This document shows positions 1 to 9,540 of a stretch of DNA of 20,147 nt, in pieces. The notes beneath the pieces were generated by a model. It did no database searches. It saw nothing but the letters and a program-made list of their open reading frames with translations, and was not told the DNA's origin. Source of the DNA: Chromera velia (taxonomy: Eukaryota > Sar > Chromeraceae); the NCBI GenBank assembly GCA_018398765.1, contig JAHBMJ010000036.1, positions 35,994 through 56,140 on the forward strand, read 5' to 3'. The stretch's first letter is position 1. The number at the start of each line of letters is the position of its first letter. A program made the translations under genes and the position numbers.

Positions 1-15
1 GGGGGGGGGGGGGGG
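1..15. repeat. poly-G tract at window edge
   Basis: Fifteen consecutive G residues open the window, and a C-run closes it. Long C and G runs recur inside (for example near 829, 4914 and 16921). The simplest reading is that a homopolymer broke the assembly, so this is probably a contig end rather than a biological boundary. Confidence 0.8.
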
Positions 16-181
16 CAATGCGCCATGTATGACTGCGTGTGTGGGCGGGTGCATGTGGGTGTCCTCACCAGCGAGGTGTGTCATCAGTTGGTTGGCGTAA
101 TTGATTTCTGCCCCCTCAAGAGTAAAAAAACATCTGCAGCATCGCCACCCTCTATGCATATCCTCCCCCCTCTTCGTGCAG

Positions 182-3100
182 CCCCTCCCGAATGTGTATC
201 ACGGAAGCTCCGGCCTCCCCCCCTCCTCCCTGTCTGTGTACGAAGACTGGGAAGGCCTCTACTGCCCTGTGCAGAGGGACTTCACAGGGAGACTGGTCTT
301 CGAACAGGTCTGGCGTGGCGGTTACATTTGGGTGTGTGGGGCGGGTTCAGGTTCAGAAGTCCTGTGTTTTGTCTCTGCAAATGGTACGGTATGGTTTTCA
401 GATTCAGTAACAAGCTTTCCTATCTGTTTGGCTCGGTCGGTGAATTTTCGCCTCGGGGTTTCGTACCATTCCTTTTGTCACTGTGGGAAGCATGCTTGCT
501 TCGGCGGGAGAAGAAAGGTCAAGCGACTTACGTGCATGAATCAGTGAGTGTGGGATCTCGAAATGAGTTTGTTACTTGTACTTCAATGGGCGTGTGCAGA
601 AGAGCAGCTGGAAGAACCTGGACAGTTTCTTGCCTGCCTGGAAGACGTCCCTCTCTTTTAAGGAGGCCACAGCCTCGTGGTGCCTCAACGAGACCTCCCT
701 GTGCTTCAAGTCCACAGCTGTGCACCCCGCACTGGTTGCGGAGACACTGGAGACTCGTGAGCTCCTCCCTCCGACTGGTAGGTCTGTGTTTATTGACGCG
801 CCCCCTCCCTCCAGGTGTGGGGGGGGGCCTGTTGGTCTGCCTGCCTGTCTTCCGGTCTGACTCGCACCCACCACATTACATTTTCGAGACCCCTTTCTCA
901 GTCCTTCCTTTCTGCACTTTTCTATTCTTCAGCACGAAGCGATGAATAGAAGTATTGAAAGAAGAAATGGGCAATCGATTAGTCCCCCACCTGCTTCTCT
1001 CCCCGCTATCACTGCACAATACCCTGCTCATTCTTTTCTCCGCCTGCATGCAGCCCCTCCCACACCCGACGCGTTCTCCGTCTCCCTCATTTCGGACTTT
1101 GAGCCAGCCATCCCGAAAGACAAAGGCAAAGGAGAGCTCCTCATAGAGAGACCGGAAATGCCACAGAAACCCCCAAGACCCGACCTCCAGGAACTCTCTC
1201 AAATGAACGTTGAGGAGAAATACGCACCCTACTGCAGGTCGGCAGGCGGAAAGCGCAGCAGAGAAGGGAGGGAGGGACGGACGGACGAACGAAATAAAAG
1301 AAATGTGAACAAAGAGAAGATCGGACTGATTGCGAGTTTTTTCTAAGGAGCTTAAAACCCGATCTCAAACGAGCAGAAACTTTCCATGCAGCCTCTGTCC
1401 ACAATCCGTCGATCGTCCGAGCATCATTCGGATCCTCTGCCGCCTGTTGCGGACAGTCCAAGAGGTTCAATTCCCTTTGTAAATTTAGTCTGACAGGCCT
1501 CTCCCATTTTTTTTCATTTCGATTTGTGGGTCTCCCCTCTCCGAATGAATGTGCAGAGCTGCAAAACCGCCGAAGAATTTCCCTCTCGTGAAGGATATGG
1601 ACGAACTGGACCCCAAATCGGTTGGTGGTTGGCCTCTGGGGAGAGTGGGTGGAGTGGGGGGGATACGGTCAATGTGCCTCTCAGCATCTTCCTCTTCCAT
1701 CCACTTAATGCGATCAACAATTAAACGCTATGAGCATGGGAAGCAATGCTTTTGCTTCTCTCTTTTTTGTTGTTGGAAGTGTTTGTGACCCTGTTGCATG
1801 TTGTTTTTTTTGTTCAACCCTTCATGCACTCATGGAGCCTTTGGTTTTTCCGTAAGCGGACGAGCATGCCCTCGCATACGGATCGTTGGATTTGTAGCTG
1901 GTTGAACTTCCCTTCCTCATTTTCCTTCCTTCATTTTCTCACACAGGGCCCCAAAGAAACGGCTTTCGGCATCACGGCCTCTGAAGCTGACGAAGAAGGC
2001 AACTTCCCGTGAGTCAAGGAAGAAATGGATCTCTCCGTGTCTGCCTGTGATCAAATTCATCCCCAGGCTCTCTTTCTCTCTCTCTCTTTCAAGTCTCTCT
2101 CGTGTGTGTGTGGGGGGGTATGTGAGTGAGGGGGGGAGGGGGGCAGGGCATTCAATGATCGACTCTGCATATGGGTGGACCTGCGTTCGGGGGGTCGACT
2201 ATCCTTCTGACTCGAAACAGCTTCGACGAAGGTCCTTTATCTGTTTGTTCCGGTTGCTTGGCGCATGACAGCTGCTTACGTTGTGCTGACTTGAAAGCGG
2301 ACCCCCAGTTCTGCTTCATTCTCCATTGCAGGCAACAACCTGTGTATTGAAATGCCTATCATCACTACGTGTTTGGACATGCTCTCTTCTGTGCATCTGC
2401 TCTCTCTGCTCACCCGCAGCCTTGGAGAAGAGTACTTGGGGCCTGATGAGGAAGTGGCAGCGATTGCAAAGAATCCATGTGAGTCGGTCAAATCATCTGT
2501 CGGTCTGGCTGACAGTCTGTAAATGTCTGCTCACCTCTTTGTGCACCAAACGCGTCAATCCACGCTGCCGTCATGCCGAATATCCTTCGAACTCCGTCTC
2601 CCTTTCAAGATTTATTTTGTCGGTTGGGCAGTCGGGTACCGCCGGCATTTACAGAAAGAAAAGCATTTTGTCCTTCCAGGTTTCTGACGATAGAAAGTTC
2701 CTTTTCTTTTCAATCTCCGCGGCTTATCCCGTCGTTGGTCTTTATGTTCGTTGGTGCGCCGCAACAATTGTGATGGTGTTTGCCTTTTGGATAAGTTTCT
2801 AAGGAGACGAAGCACTCATTCGAGCGCGCGCGCGCACACACACACACACACGCACGTGCCTAAGTTCAGTACATGAATTTATTGCTACATACAGGTGGTT
2901 ACATGCTCTACCAGTCCCGGGTGGAGACGGAGGAGCTGAAGATGGGGAGTGTTGCCGGCCTCTCCCCCAATTCTCAGAGCGGCACTCCTGGGAGTGGAAT
3001 GAACTTTGAGCAGATCCTCAAGTGTTGGTCCAGAGAGTCCAGTAGAGAAGCGCAGATGGGGGGAGTGATGACAAAGATGGGCAGGGAGAGCGACGTGATG

Positions 3101-4146
3101 AACCTTCTCGTGTTCCCCACAGTCCAGATGTCACTCTGTGCAGCTCTGGCGGGAGCGGAGGTCACGGCAGCCCCGATGGGAATCGGCATCACAATCGTAG
3201 GTTTTTCCTCTATTGTGCTGCTTTATGTGTAATATGTCTTCGTTGAACGTTGATCCTGTTTTTGAACATATACAGGAGAGATCACAGCAGCCACTTCGAT
3301 TCGAAAAGGGATTGACATTTCTCATTTTTACCTCGGTACACCTTTTTGACACTCTGTGAGTGTTTCCTCCTCTTTTTCTTCACTGATTTTCTCGCATGAA
3401 TTTCGCCTGATTGCCTGCAGGATCTCGGGCAGATGTGCGAAAATGTGGTGGCCCAATCGAACGGTGTATTTGACTTCATCCAGAGTCAGTCAGACAAGCA
3501 ATGCGCTTTGGACCGCTAGACAACCTTCCAAAGCATTTCCATTTTTCCATGTGTTGCTTTCTTCTGTCCTTTTCCTGCACTAGTCAATCGATCCTGTGTT
3601 TGAAGAGTGCATCGACCGAATTTGAAGCGAGAAGCGACAACAGGCACATCTTTGAAAGGAAAAGGTCCACAGATACTTAACACGGTACTGATTGTGCCGA
3701 CCCCCGATGTCCTCCTTCATTTGCCTATTGGCAAGTGAATGTCTTTCCCAGATCGTTTTGTGCTCCTTACAGTTTTCAGTTGAAACACCCGGAAAACACA
3801 TTGCTGTGCTGAACTTGTTTTGCCTTTATTTCCTTGATTGCAGGCGAGAAGGCGAGAGGGGTTGAGGCAGCCTTTGGCGCTGTGGACGATTGCAATGGGA
3901 ATGAGATGGCATTCTCGAAGGTTTGTCTTTGCATGTCTTGGGATGATGTTTTGATGTACACGTCCGTTTTTCTGAGCTTTCCTTTGGGTCTGCATGGAAG
4001 GAGAGAAGGAGAAAAGGATGCAAACGAGAGATGGTGAATGCAAAGGAGAAGCATGTTAGATCGAATGCAGGACACTTTCGTTTCTCTTTTTTTTTAAACA
4101 GTAGACATTCTTTCTGTCTCGCGGTGCATTCGTCTGTCTGATTGCC

Positions 4147-4215
<69 letters not shown>

Positions 4216-7200
4216 ATCTTCTGTGACCTCGTGTGTGTGTCGGATGCCGTGCGGGCAGGCAACAAGGCGATCATCGACAGGCTGGATGAGGTCTACAGGG
4301 TTCTGCAGGTCCGTGGGCAAGCAGCGATGTACACCAACGGACTGTTATCGATATCCATGAAGATTTACACCCGTGGACGTATCAGCCTTGCGGGTGGGGA
4401 GGGAGCTTTGGTCAGAGGATGTTGATGAATCTCTCTCACGCAAGTTCGGATGAAAACAGAGAGAGAAACCACGGAGATTCCATGAGAGGCACCGGTTTTC
4501 TCTCTCTCTCTGTGAGTGAGTGTGAGTGTGTGTGTGTGTTTCTGTCTGTCTGTCTGCCTGTACATGTCCGAATCTATCTGCGTGCACAAATGTTTGATTG
4601 CTGCAGAGCAACCTGTTGAGGATGATGCAGTACCACGCAGACTACGCAGAGTCCCTGCTCAAGTACCTCGCAGACCTCCAAGTCAGTCGGGCAGTGAGAC
4701 GAGACAGTGAGGAAACAAAAGCGGAGAAACTCGGAGTGCTGAAATGAAATGCGACGGCATCCCATCCGCTTGGCGCTTCTCGTCTTTTCTTGGACCTGCA
4801 TTGCTTTCCGTCCGGCAACTTTTCAGTCTATCCGTTGATCCGTTCACTGAGGGATCTATCTCTCTTTCCCTTTGGAGTCTTCGACTGCTTCCTCATGTTC
4901 TTCGTGTCCCTCCCCCCCTGCCCCCCCCCTTTCAGGACTACCACGCTGCTGCGTTGACTGCGGAGATTCAAAATTCTCAGAGCTCCACCCTCATGCAGAG
5001 ACTCAAGGACTGTAGAGGGAGACAGGAAGGGGAGGATGCAGGAGATAAGCAGGCGAAGGGAGGTGGAGAGCTTGAGGAAGATGAGAACACCATCTCCTCG
5101 AGGTCTCTCTTCAATTGTTTTGTCCTTGAAATGAACCAAGAAGAGAGGACAGATCAAGAAGAGAACAGAGAAGAAACCAAGAGAGCACATCAAGGACAGG
5201 GAGCCGCGTTTGTCCCTCCCTTTCCCTTCTTCCCCGCTCTTTCCCCGTCCCTTTCTGGAACGGAGACAGGAAAAAGAGGGGCTGCGAATGCTTCCGCAAC
5301 CTTCCCATCCTTCCTCCGTGCCCTCCAGTCTCTTTCATCAGATCCCTCAAACTCTAGCAAGGGACCCAAGAAGGCAGGTGAGAAGGCAAAGAGAGAAAAG
5401 GAGGAGTCAGACCTCCGCGCCCACCTCGAGAGGCTGCCCAGAAGGGATCTGGACTCTCTTGTCTCCTCCCTCTCGTCTCTCTCCTCGAACCTGCAGAATT
5501 CTGTCGACTCCCGACTCAAAAAAGCTGCAGTCCAAATGCAGAAAGCCCTCTTGCCCCTGCAGGAAGAGGACGAATCACACCCCCGTCACGAGTCTTCATC
5601 ATTCTCAGACAGAGAGGGACTCTCGAGAGACAGAGCGGCTAGGCTCATCAAGACAACAGAAGAGTTTCTCACAACTTCGAGGGAAACCCACAAAGACCTC
5701 CGGTCTTCCCTTTCCTCTCACGCAGCTGTTGTCTCTTCTCTCCTTGGAGGGAGGAGCCTCGACAACAGCCACCTGGATCTTCTGTCTGCCCATACTGATC
5801 CGACACAGCAGCAGCAGAAAAAGAAGAAAATTAACCTCCTTGACATCCCCCCCCCTCTCCCCGGTGCCGACTCTGTTCGCGAAACCGCCCTTCTCCTCTT
5901 TGACCACGTCAGCAAATCCCACGGCACCCTGACCGCATGGGTCACCCATTGGAGAGACACACTCCGCCGCCTTTCCACAGACGTCACACAGACGGGAGCG
6001 AAGGTGAGTGCCTTGTTCGCTTCCTCTTCCTCCTTTTCATCCACAATTCGAGAAACAGAGAGTGCGCAGAGAAAGACGGAGGCCTCTGAAGAGGTCATGG
6101 CTCGGAAGCTGGACGAAATTGCAAGTGCCGTCAGAGCGACACAGGACCAAAACCGCCAGTCAGCCCAAGGCGATCACTTGCTGGAGCTTTCCGAAATCCT
6201 CTCTGACATACAGGACGCAGCATCCGAGTATGTTGATTCGGCTGCCGAGCTGGTGGAGACAGAAAAGGCCGCACAGGCCGGTATTTCGTCTTACATCCAG
6301 TGCCAGTCCCAATCCCCCCCCCACAGCCACAGAATCGACGATGCATTTGACCTGGTCATGCCTCACTGGAAGAAGATTGGGGTTGCACGCTCTGCTTCTC
6401 ACTCGTCTCTTCTCCAGGCCATCAAGACGGGCACAAGACGCATAGAAGATGCCGTCCGTCTCCTCTCCTTCACTGATTTGGTCCCTCGAGTCGCAGAACT
6501 CTCTTACCGTCAAGTTGCCTCCACCCTCCGCACCGCACTCAACTCCAACAGCAATGAGAATTTGAAGAGTGTTCGAACGGGTACGGTCCAATGTGAGGAC
6601 CCATCCGCAGGCCCCCCATCCTCCGTCAACACAGAGGCCCAAATCGTCTCTCGTGAGCTTGCCGAATCCCCCTCTGGCTCCCTCCTTCAGCTCTTTGCAG
6701 ATCACTCCGCCCTGCTTTCGTGGTTGGTCTCTAGAGTTGGCTCGGAAGGGCTCGGGAGAAGTTTCTGGCTGCAGCGGGAGACCTCCATGCACAGAAAGAA
6801 AGAAGAGACGTATATGGGGGCCATAGTGGAAAGGAGAGAGAGAAAGATGAGAATGAAGAATGGAGGGAAAGCAAGAAAGAGAGGAACTGGACGTGATCTC
6901 TCTGACGGCATTTTGAGCAGAGAGCAAGACAGTCCCCTCAGTCTCCTTCAAACTAGGGCGAGCAAACAGTCCGAAAAAGAGGGAGAGGAGTCGTCGGCTC
7001 TTCTCCACTTGGAGGAGGAAGCAAGTGATGATGAAACAGCACGCTCCGAGGAGGGGGAGGGGCACAGGCAGTCCTTTTCCTCTGCTGCCGCCGTTTCCTT
7101 TGCAGTTGAGGAAGAGGTAGGCAAAGCTCGAACCGCTATGCTCTCCCTTCTCTCAGCCCTCCAAACGGCTCAGCAGACAGACGCTGTCACGAGAGCCCGA

Positions 7201-7272
7201 ACAGAGGCCACTCAGGCAGCTGCCGCGCTCACTCTGGAAATGTGCAACAGGGAGAGGGGAAAAGAACCCTGA
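182..7272 (+). CDS. large multi-exon protein of unknown function, 5' partial, with a long charged coiled-coil-like C-terminus
   Basis: I do not recognise this protein. Twelve exons can be joined with matching phase: 182-307, 600-777, 1054-1237, 1557-1620, 1947-2008, 2309-2478, 2895-3196, 3421-3484, 3844-3920, 4216-4308, 4607-4681 and 4936-7272. Introns are GT-AG with gtnngt-like donors and cag acceptors. The visible product is about 1243 residues and begins in mid-protein, so the true start lies left of the window. The N-terminal third is mixed, with segments such as VYEDWEGLYCPVQRDF. Residues from about 360 to 500 are strongly helical (ENVVAQSNGVFDFIQ, YHADYAESLLKYLADLQ), reminiscent of BAR-type or spectrin-like helices, which is inference only. 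The last exon (778 residues) is rich in Glu, Arg, Ser and Gln, with coiled-coil-like stretches and a basic cluster near 6824-6894 (RRERKMRMKNGGKARKR) that could be a nuclear signal. No signal peptide or clear membrane span is visible. Exon structure is well supported; function is unknown. Confidence 0.8.
2824..2850. repeat. (GC)n-(CA)n microsatellite
   Basis: A run of alternating GC (about 2824-2835) passes directly into alternating CA (to 2850). It lies within the intron before the exon starting at 2895. Alternating purine-pyrimidine tracts of this kind can adopt Z-DNA, but no function is evident here. Confidence 0.9.
4147..4212. repeat. (TCTA)n followed by (TG)18, directly abutting a splice acceptor
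   Basis: A TCTA tetranucleotide run (4147-4176) passes straight into 18 TG units (4177-4212). The TG run is followed immediately by cag and the exon that begins at 4216. The repeat therefore occupies the place of the polypyrimidine tract. Length changes in this tract could affect inclusion of the 93-nt exon, whose skipping would keep the reading frame. Confidence 0.95.
4518..4560. repeat. (TG)n-(CTGT)n simple repeat in intron
   Basis: GTGAGTGTGTGT-type dinucleotides run into CTGT tetranucleotides, all within the intron before the exon at 4607. This is the same family of simple sequence as at 7780-7800 and 7911-7932. Confidence 0.85.
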
Positions 7273-8036
7273 GGTGCGCCTTGCAGGGTGTGAATCCGTG
7301 AGTATCTGTCTTCTTTGTGTGTGTTCTTTGCCTCACATAGTTGGAAGGGGCCGTGGAGGGAGGGGGTGGGAAGGGATGAAGACAGGCAGGGCAGCTGACT
7401 ATAAGGGAGAGGAGGGCCATCTTTTTTTGGAGTGGGCCATGATGACTGTAAAAGGAGTGACGGATAGAGAAGAGGTGTGTGTCATTTGAAGAGAGAGCAT
7501 GGAAGGGGGCCCAGGAGAAGGATGACCCTTCCATCTGCTCTCTCACACGACTGCTCTCTTCTTCTCCTGCTTTCTCTCTCTCCAGATCTGCGATGATAGA
7601 GATTAGAAGAACCCTTTTCTGTTTCATCCTGCCATGGTCTTTCCGTGCCTCTAACCTGTATATTTATTTGGGGTCCTTACAGGGCAAGAGCGGCGGTACA
7701 GCCTACGGTGGTTCTCTCTACCACGTTGATTATTTCTCTCTGTGATTTGTGGTCAAGGCGATCTTCAGGATCGTCTTTCTGTCTGTTTGTCTGTCTGTCT
7801 CTATTCCTTTTTTATCGATCGAGAGTGCATCTTCCATGCAATGGACATAAGCCTGCTGACGTGCATTGCTTGCGAGATTGCCAATGGACTGGTGCCGTCG
7901 TCGATCTGCAGGCAGACAGACAGACAGACAGACGAGAAACTTCGTCAATTGGGGGATTGACCGACTTGTTTGAGAAAGGTATTTGTCCATTCCACTCTTT
8001 CATCTGCATGTCTGCCTGCCTGCCTTGCTCTTCGTC
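7273..8036. other. spacer / probable 3' untranslated region with TGTC and CAGA repeats
   Basis: This stretch follows the stop codon of the large gene at 7270-7272. It is T/G-rich on the plus strand, like the introns of that gene. It contains a CTGT run near 7780-7800 and a CAGA run near 7911-7932, which are complementary and could pair as a long-range hairpin. Short open frames are present, including one starting at ATG 7840 (MDISLLTCIACEIANGL), but the latter runs straight into the CAGA repeat. I see no coding region that I can support firmly. Confidence 0.5.
7776..7932. repeat. inverted pair of tetranucleotide repeats (CTGT)n ... (CAGA)n
   Basis: A CTGT-type run at about 7776-7800 is followed about 110 nt later by a CAGA run at about 7906-7932. 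The two are complementary. In RNA they could form a stem enclosing 7801-7905. Both repeat units are common elsewhere in this window, so chance juxtaposition is possible. Confidence 0.6.
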
Positions 8037-8328
8037 AGAGAGGCACCGGGGAAGGGGGGGTTTGGTGAAGCAGAATTGTTGCACATGGGAGACATAGGGC
8101 TGGCTCAGTTGATTGATCTTGGTGAGTTTGTTGTTTCTTGCCCTTGTTGAGCCCCTCGAGGGTTGGCCAGGCGTCGAGCTTGAAGGACTCCCACTCACTG
8201 CAACATATTATCAGAGAACAACAAAGATTGGTATGTCCATCCTTCCGCCCTTTTCGTGTTGGCCCCCAGGGCTCCGCTATGTACACACGTGCAGTGATCC
8301 CGTCGTATTTATCCGCCTGCCTCTGTGA
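8037..8328 (+). CDS. weak candidate: terminal exons of a short spliced gene
   Basis: Three blocks can be joined in frame: 8037-8121 (containing GEAELLHMGDIGLAQLIDL), 8171-8230 (GVELEGLPLTATYYQRTTK) and 8270-8328, ending in TGA. Donors are gtgagt and gtatgt, acceptors are ccag and cccag, and all junctions are phase 1. Against it, the implied introns are only 49 and 39 nt, much shorter than others in the window, no start exon is identified, and another frame of the second block is also open. The family is unknown. It may be chance or part of the 3' region of the upstream gene. Confidence 0.25.
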
Positions 8329-8569
8329 TTGTCTGCATGTCATGTCAAATCAGTCGCTGGCGCTGTTTTGTTTCTCCCTCCGAGAGGCTGGGGGGTGAAT
8401 TTGGGTGAGTCAGGGGGTGAAGCCTCTTTCGCTCTCTTTGGTGTCTGACATTCGGTCAACTTTCAATGATTGATGATGAAGGTGTAGGTCTCTTTAGGGG
8501 ACATGCAGATGTGTCGATCTGTGTCGATCAGACCCGCTGTCACTCGACACGCGGCCCACTGAAAGTGAA
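8329..8569. other. spacer, no gene seen
   Basis: This is a mixed-composition sequence between the weak candidate exons and the AT-rich island. Short open frames exist but show no splice support and no recognisable protein. Confidence 0.5.
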
Positions 8570-9047
8570 ATATAATCAAACGCTATGCTTTCAATGCTTC
8601 TTAGTGCCTACATGTAATGACGATTGTCATAACGTGTATACAAGGTTCTCATATATAGTTTTCTTCTATATTTTCTTTATCTATATTTTATAATGTGGGG
8701 CCCTGCCTAGGGCCCTGCACTACGTCTAACATTAGTAGCAATGTTGCATTACGTATATAAGTGTAAACATAAACTAGACATAACTTTTAAAAAATAATCG
8801 GATTTTTTTTTTATACACTGGCATCATATCATAACATTTTCTAGAACATTTCACTACGTCATTTCAATCATAATTTGATAAGGCAGATAACCATTATTTC
8901 GATTATCGGATCATTATCTGATGTATTCCAATGTTGTAGAAAACGTTAGGTCTAGCGTTAGATAAAAAGCTAAATTAGCTGCTATAAAAAACAAATAAAA
9001 AGTAAGTCAGCTATTGCAAGTGTTACACATCAGTATTTCTAGCAGTG

Positions 9048-9100
9048 TTTCTTAAATTAATTCGATGACCTAGTCGATAAAACAATATTAATTTAAGAAA
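9048..9100. repeat. perfect 14-bp inverted repeat (hairpin, 25-nt loop)
   Basis: TTTCTTAAATTAAT at 9048-9061 is exactly the reverse complement of ATTAATTTAAGAAA at 9087-9100. The 25-nt loop contains two TCGA sites. It lies in the middle of the AT-rich island. Confidence 0.9.
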
Positions 9101-9159
9101 AAATGTATGGCAGAGTGTATGCAGAGCGGGCAGAGGCTGGTACAAAACATATGTAGGTC

Positions 9160-9191
9160 ACGGTAACGCTAAGTACATAGCGCGTTACCGT
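9160..9191. repeat. perfect 10-bp inverted repeat (hairpin, 12-nt loop)
   Basis: ACGGTAACGC at 9160-9169 pairs perfectly with GCGTTACCGT at 9182-9191. The stem is GC-rich in an otherwise AT-rich island. The following TACGTTGTTACGCG adds further partial symmetry. Confidence 0.9.
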
Positions 9192-9540
9192 ACGTTGTTA
9201 CGCGGACGAGGGGGCGTATACCTAGTTTTTTTATCCAGTAGAAAGAATCTGAAAGATGCAGTATCTCTAACGATGAAGACAATAGCCACAATACTCTCTA
9301 GAATACTCTCAGTATTATACTCCATATTGTAGCTAGTATTGTAGTACAGCGACGTAATAATATATACTAAGTGTTGTGTTTAATATGTTACAATTTGCGT
9401 AGTCGATCTAGTAGTCGATTACATGCAGTGCTTAAATGATATTCACTATTTTGTTCACTTCTAACCGTCTACTCGCGGGCACCAGTTACTAGATCAGTTA
9501 AGAGGACAAGCCAAAACACGTTCAAATTTTAAAATCTTTA

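Larger units (their letters stand above)
8570..9540. other. AT-rich island of about 1 kb without genes
   Basis: Composition changes sharply here from the surrounding GC-moderate, simple-repeat-rich DNA to A/T-rich sequence dense in palindromes. No open frame is recognisable. The left edge carries a 9-nt direct repeat, GGGCCCTGC, at 8698-8706 and 8710-8718. Two strong hairpins lie inside (9048-9100 and 9160-9191). It sits between a plus-strand gene on the left and minus-strand coding on the right. It could be a decayed non-autonomous transposon, an organelle-derived insert or a convergent-gene boundary. The sequence alone does not decide between these. Confidence 0.7.

Noticed and set aside
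25-181. Start codon and first exon of the large gene at ATG 25
   Set aside because: The frame from 25 does not match the exon at 182-307 without an unsupported junction, and the sequence before 181 is pyrimidine-rich like an intron end. The true start is more likely outside the window.
1461-1476. tRNA B-box-like GAGGTTCAATTCCC
   Set aside because: There is no matching A box, anticodon arm or acceptor stem around it.
1998-2332. A GC-AG intron joining 1998 to 2332 in the large gene
   Set aside because: It was considered because the acceptor before 2332 needs phase 1. The acceptor before 2309 (cccccag) with the canonical donor after 2008 restores the same frame in phase 2, so no unusual intron is needed.
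5210-5932. 240-codon open frame in another plus frame
   Set aside because: It overlaps the same exon out of frame, with Ser/Pro/Arg-rich low-complexity translation and no splice support.
6004-6058. GTGAGT...ACAG inside the last exon of the large gene, a possible 55-nt intron
   Set aside because: Removing 55 nt shifts the frame, while the unspliced reading stays open for another 400 codons.
6160-7065. 301-codon open frame on the minus strand
   Set aside because: It is antisense to the large last exon of the plus-strand gene, which has phase-consistent upstream exons. It shows no family resemblance and is explained by the codon composition of the sense strand.
7906-7932. CAGA repeat run as a CRISPR-like array
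   Set aside because: It is a continuous tetranucleotide microsatellite without spacers, in eukaryotic DNA.
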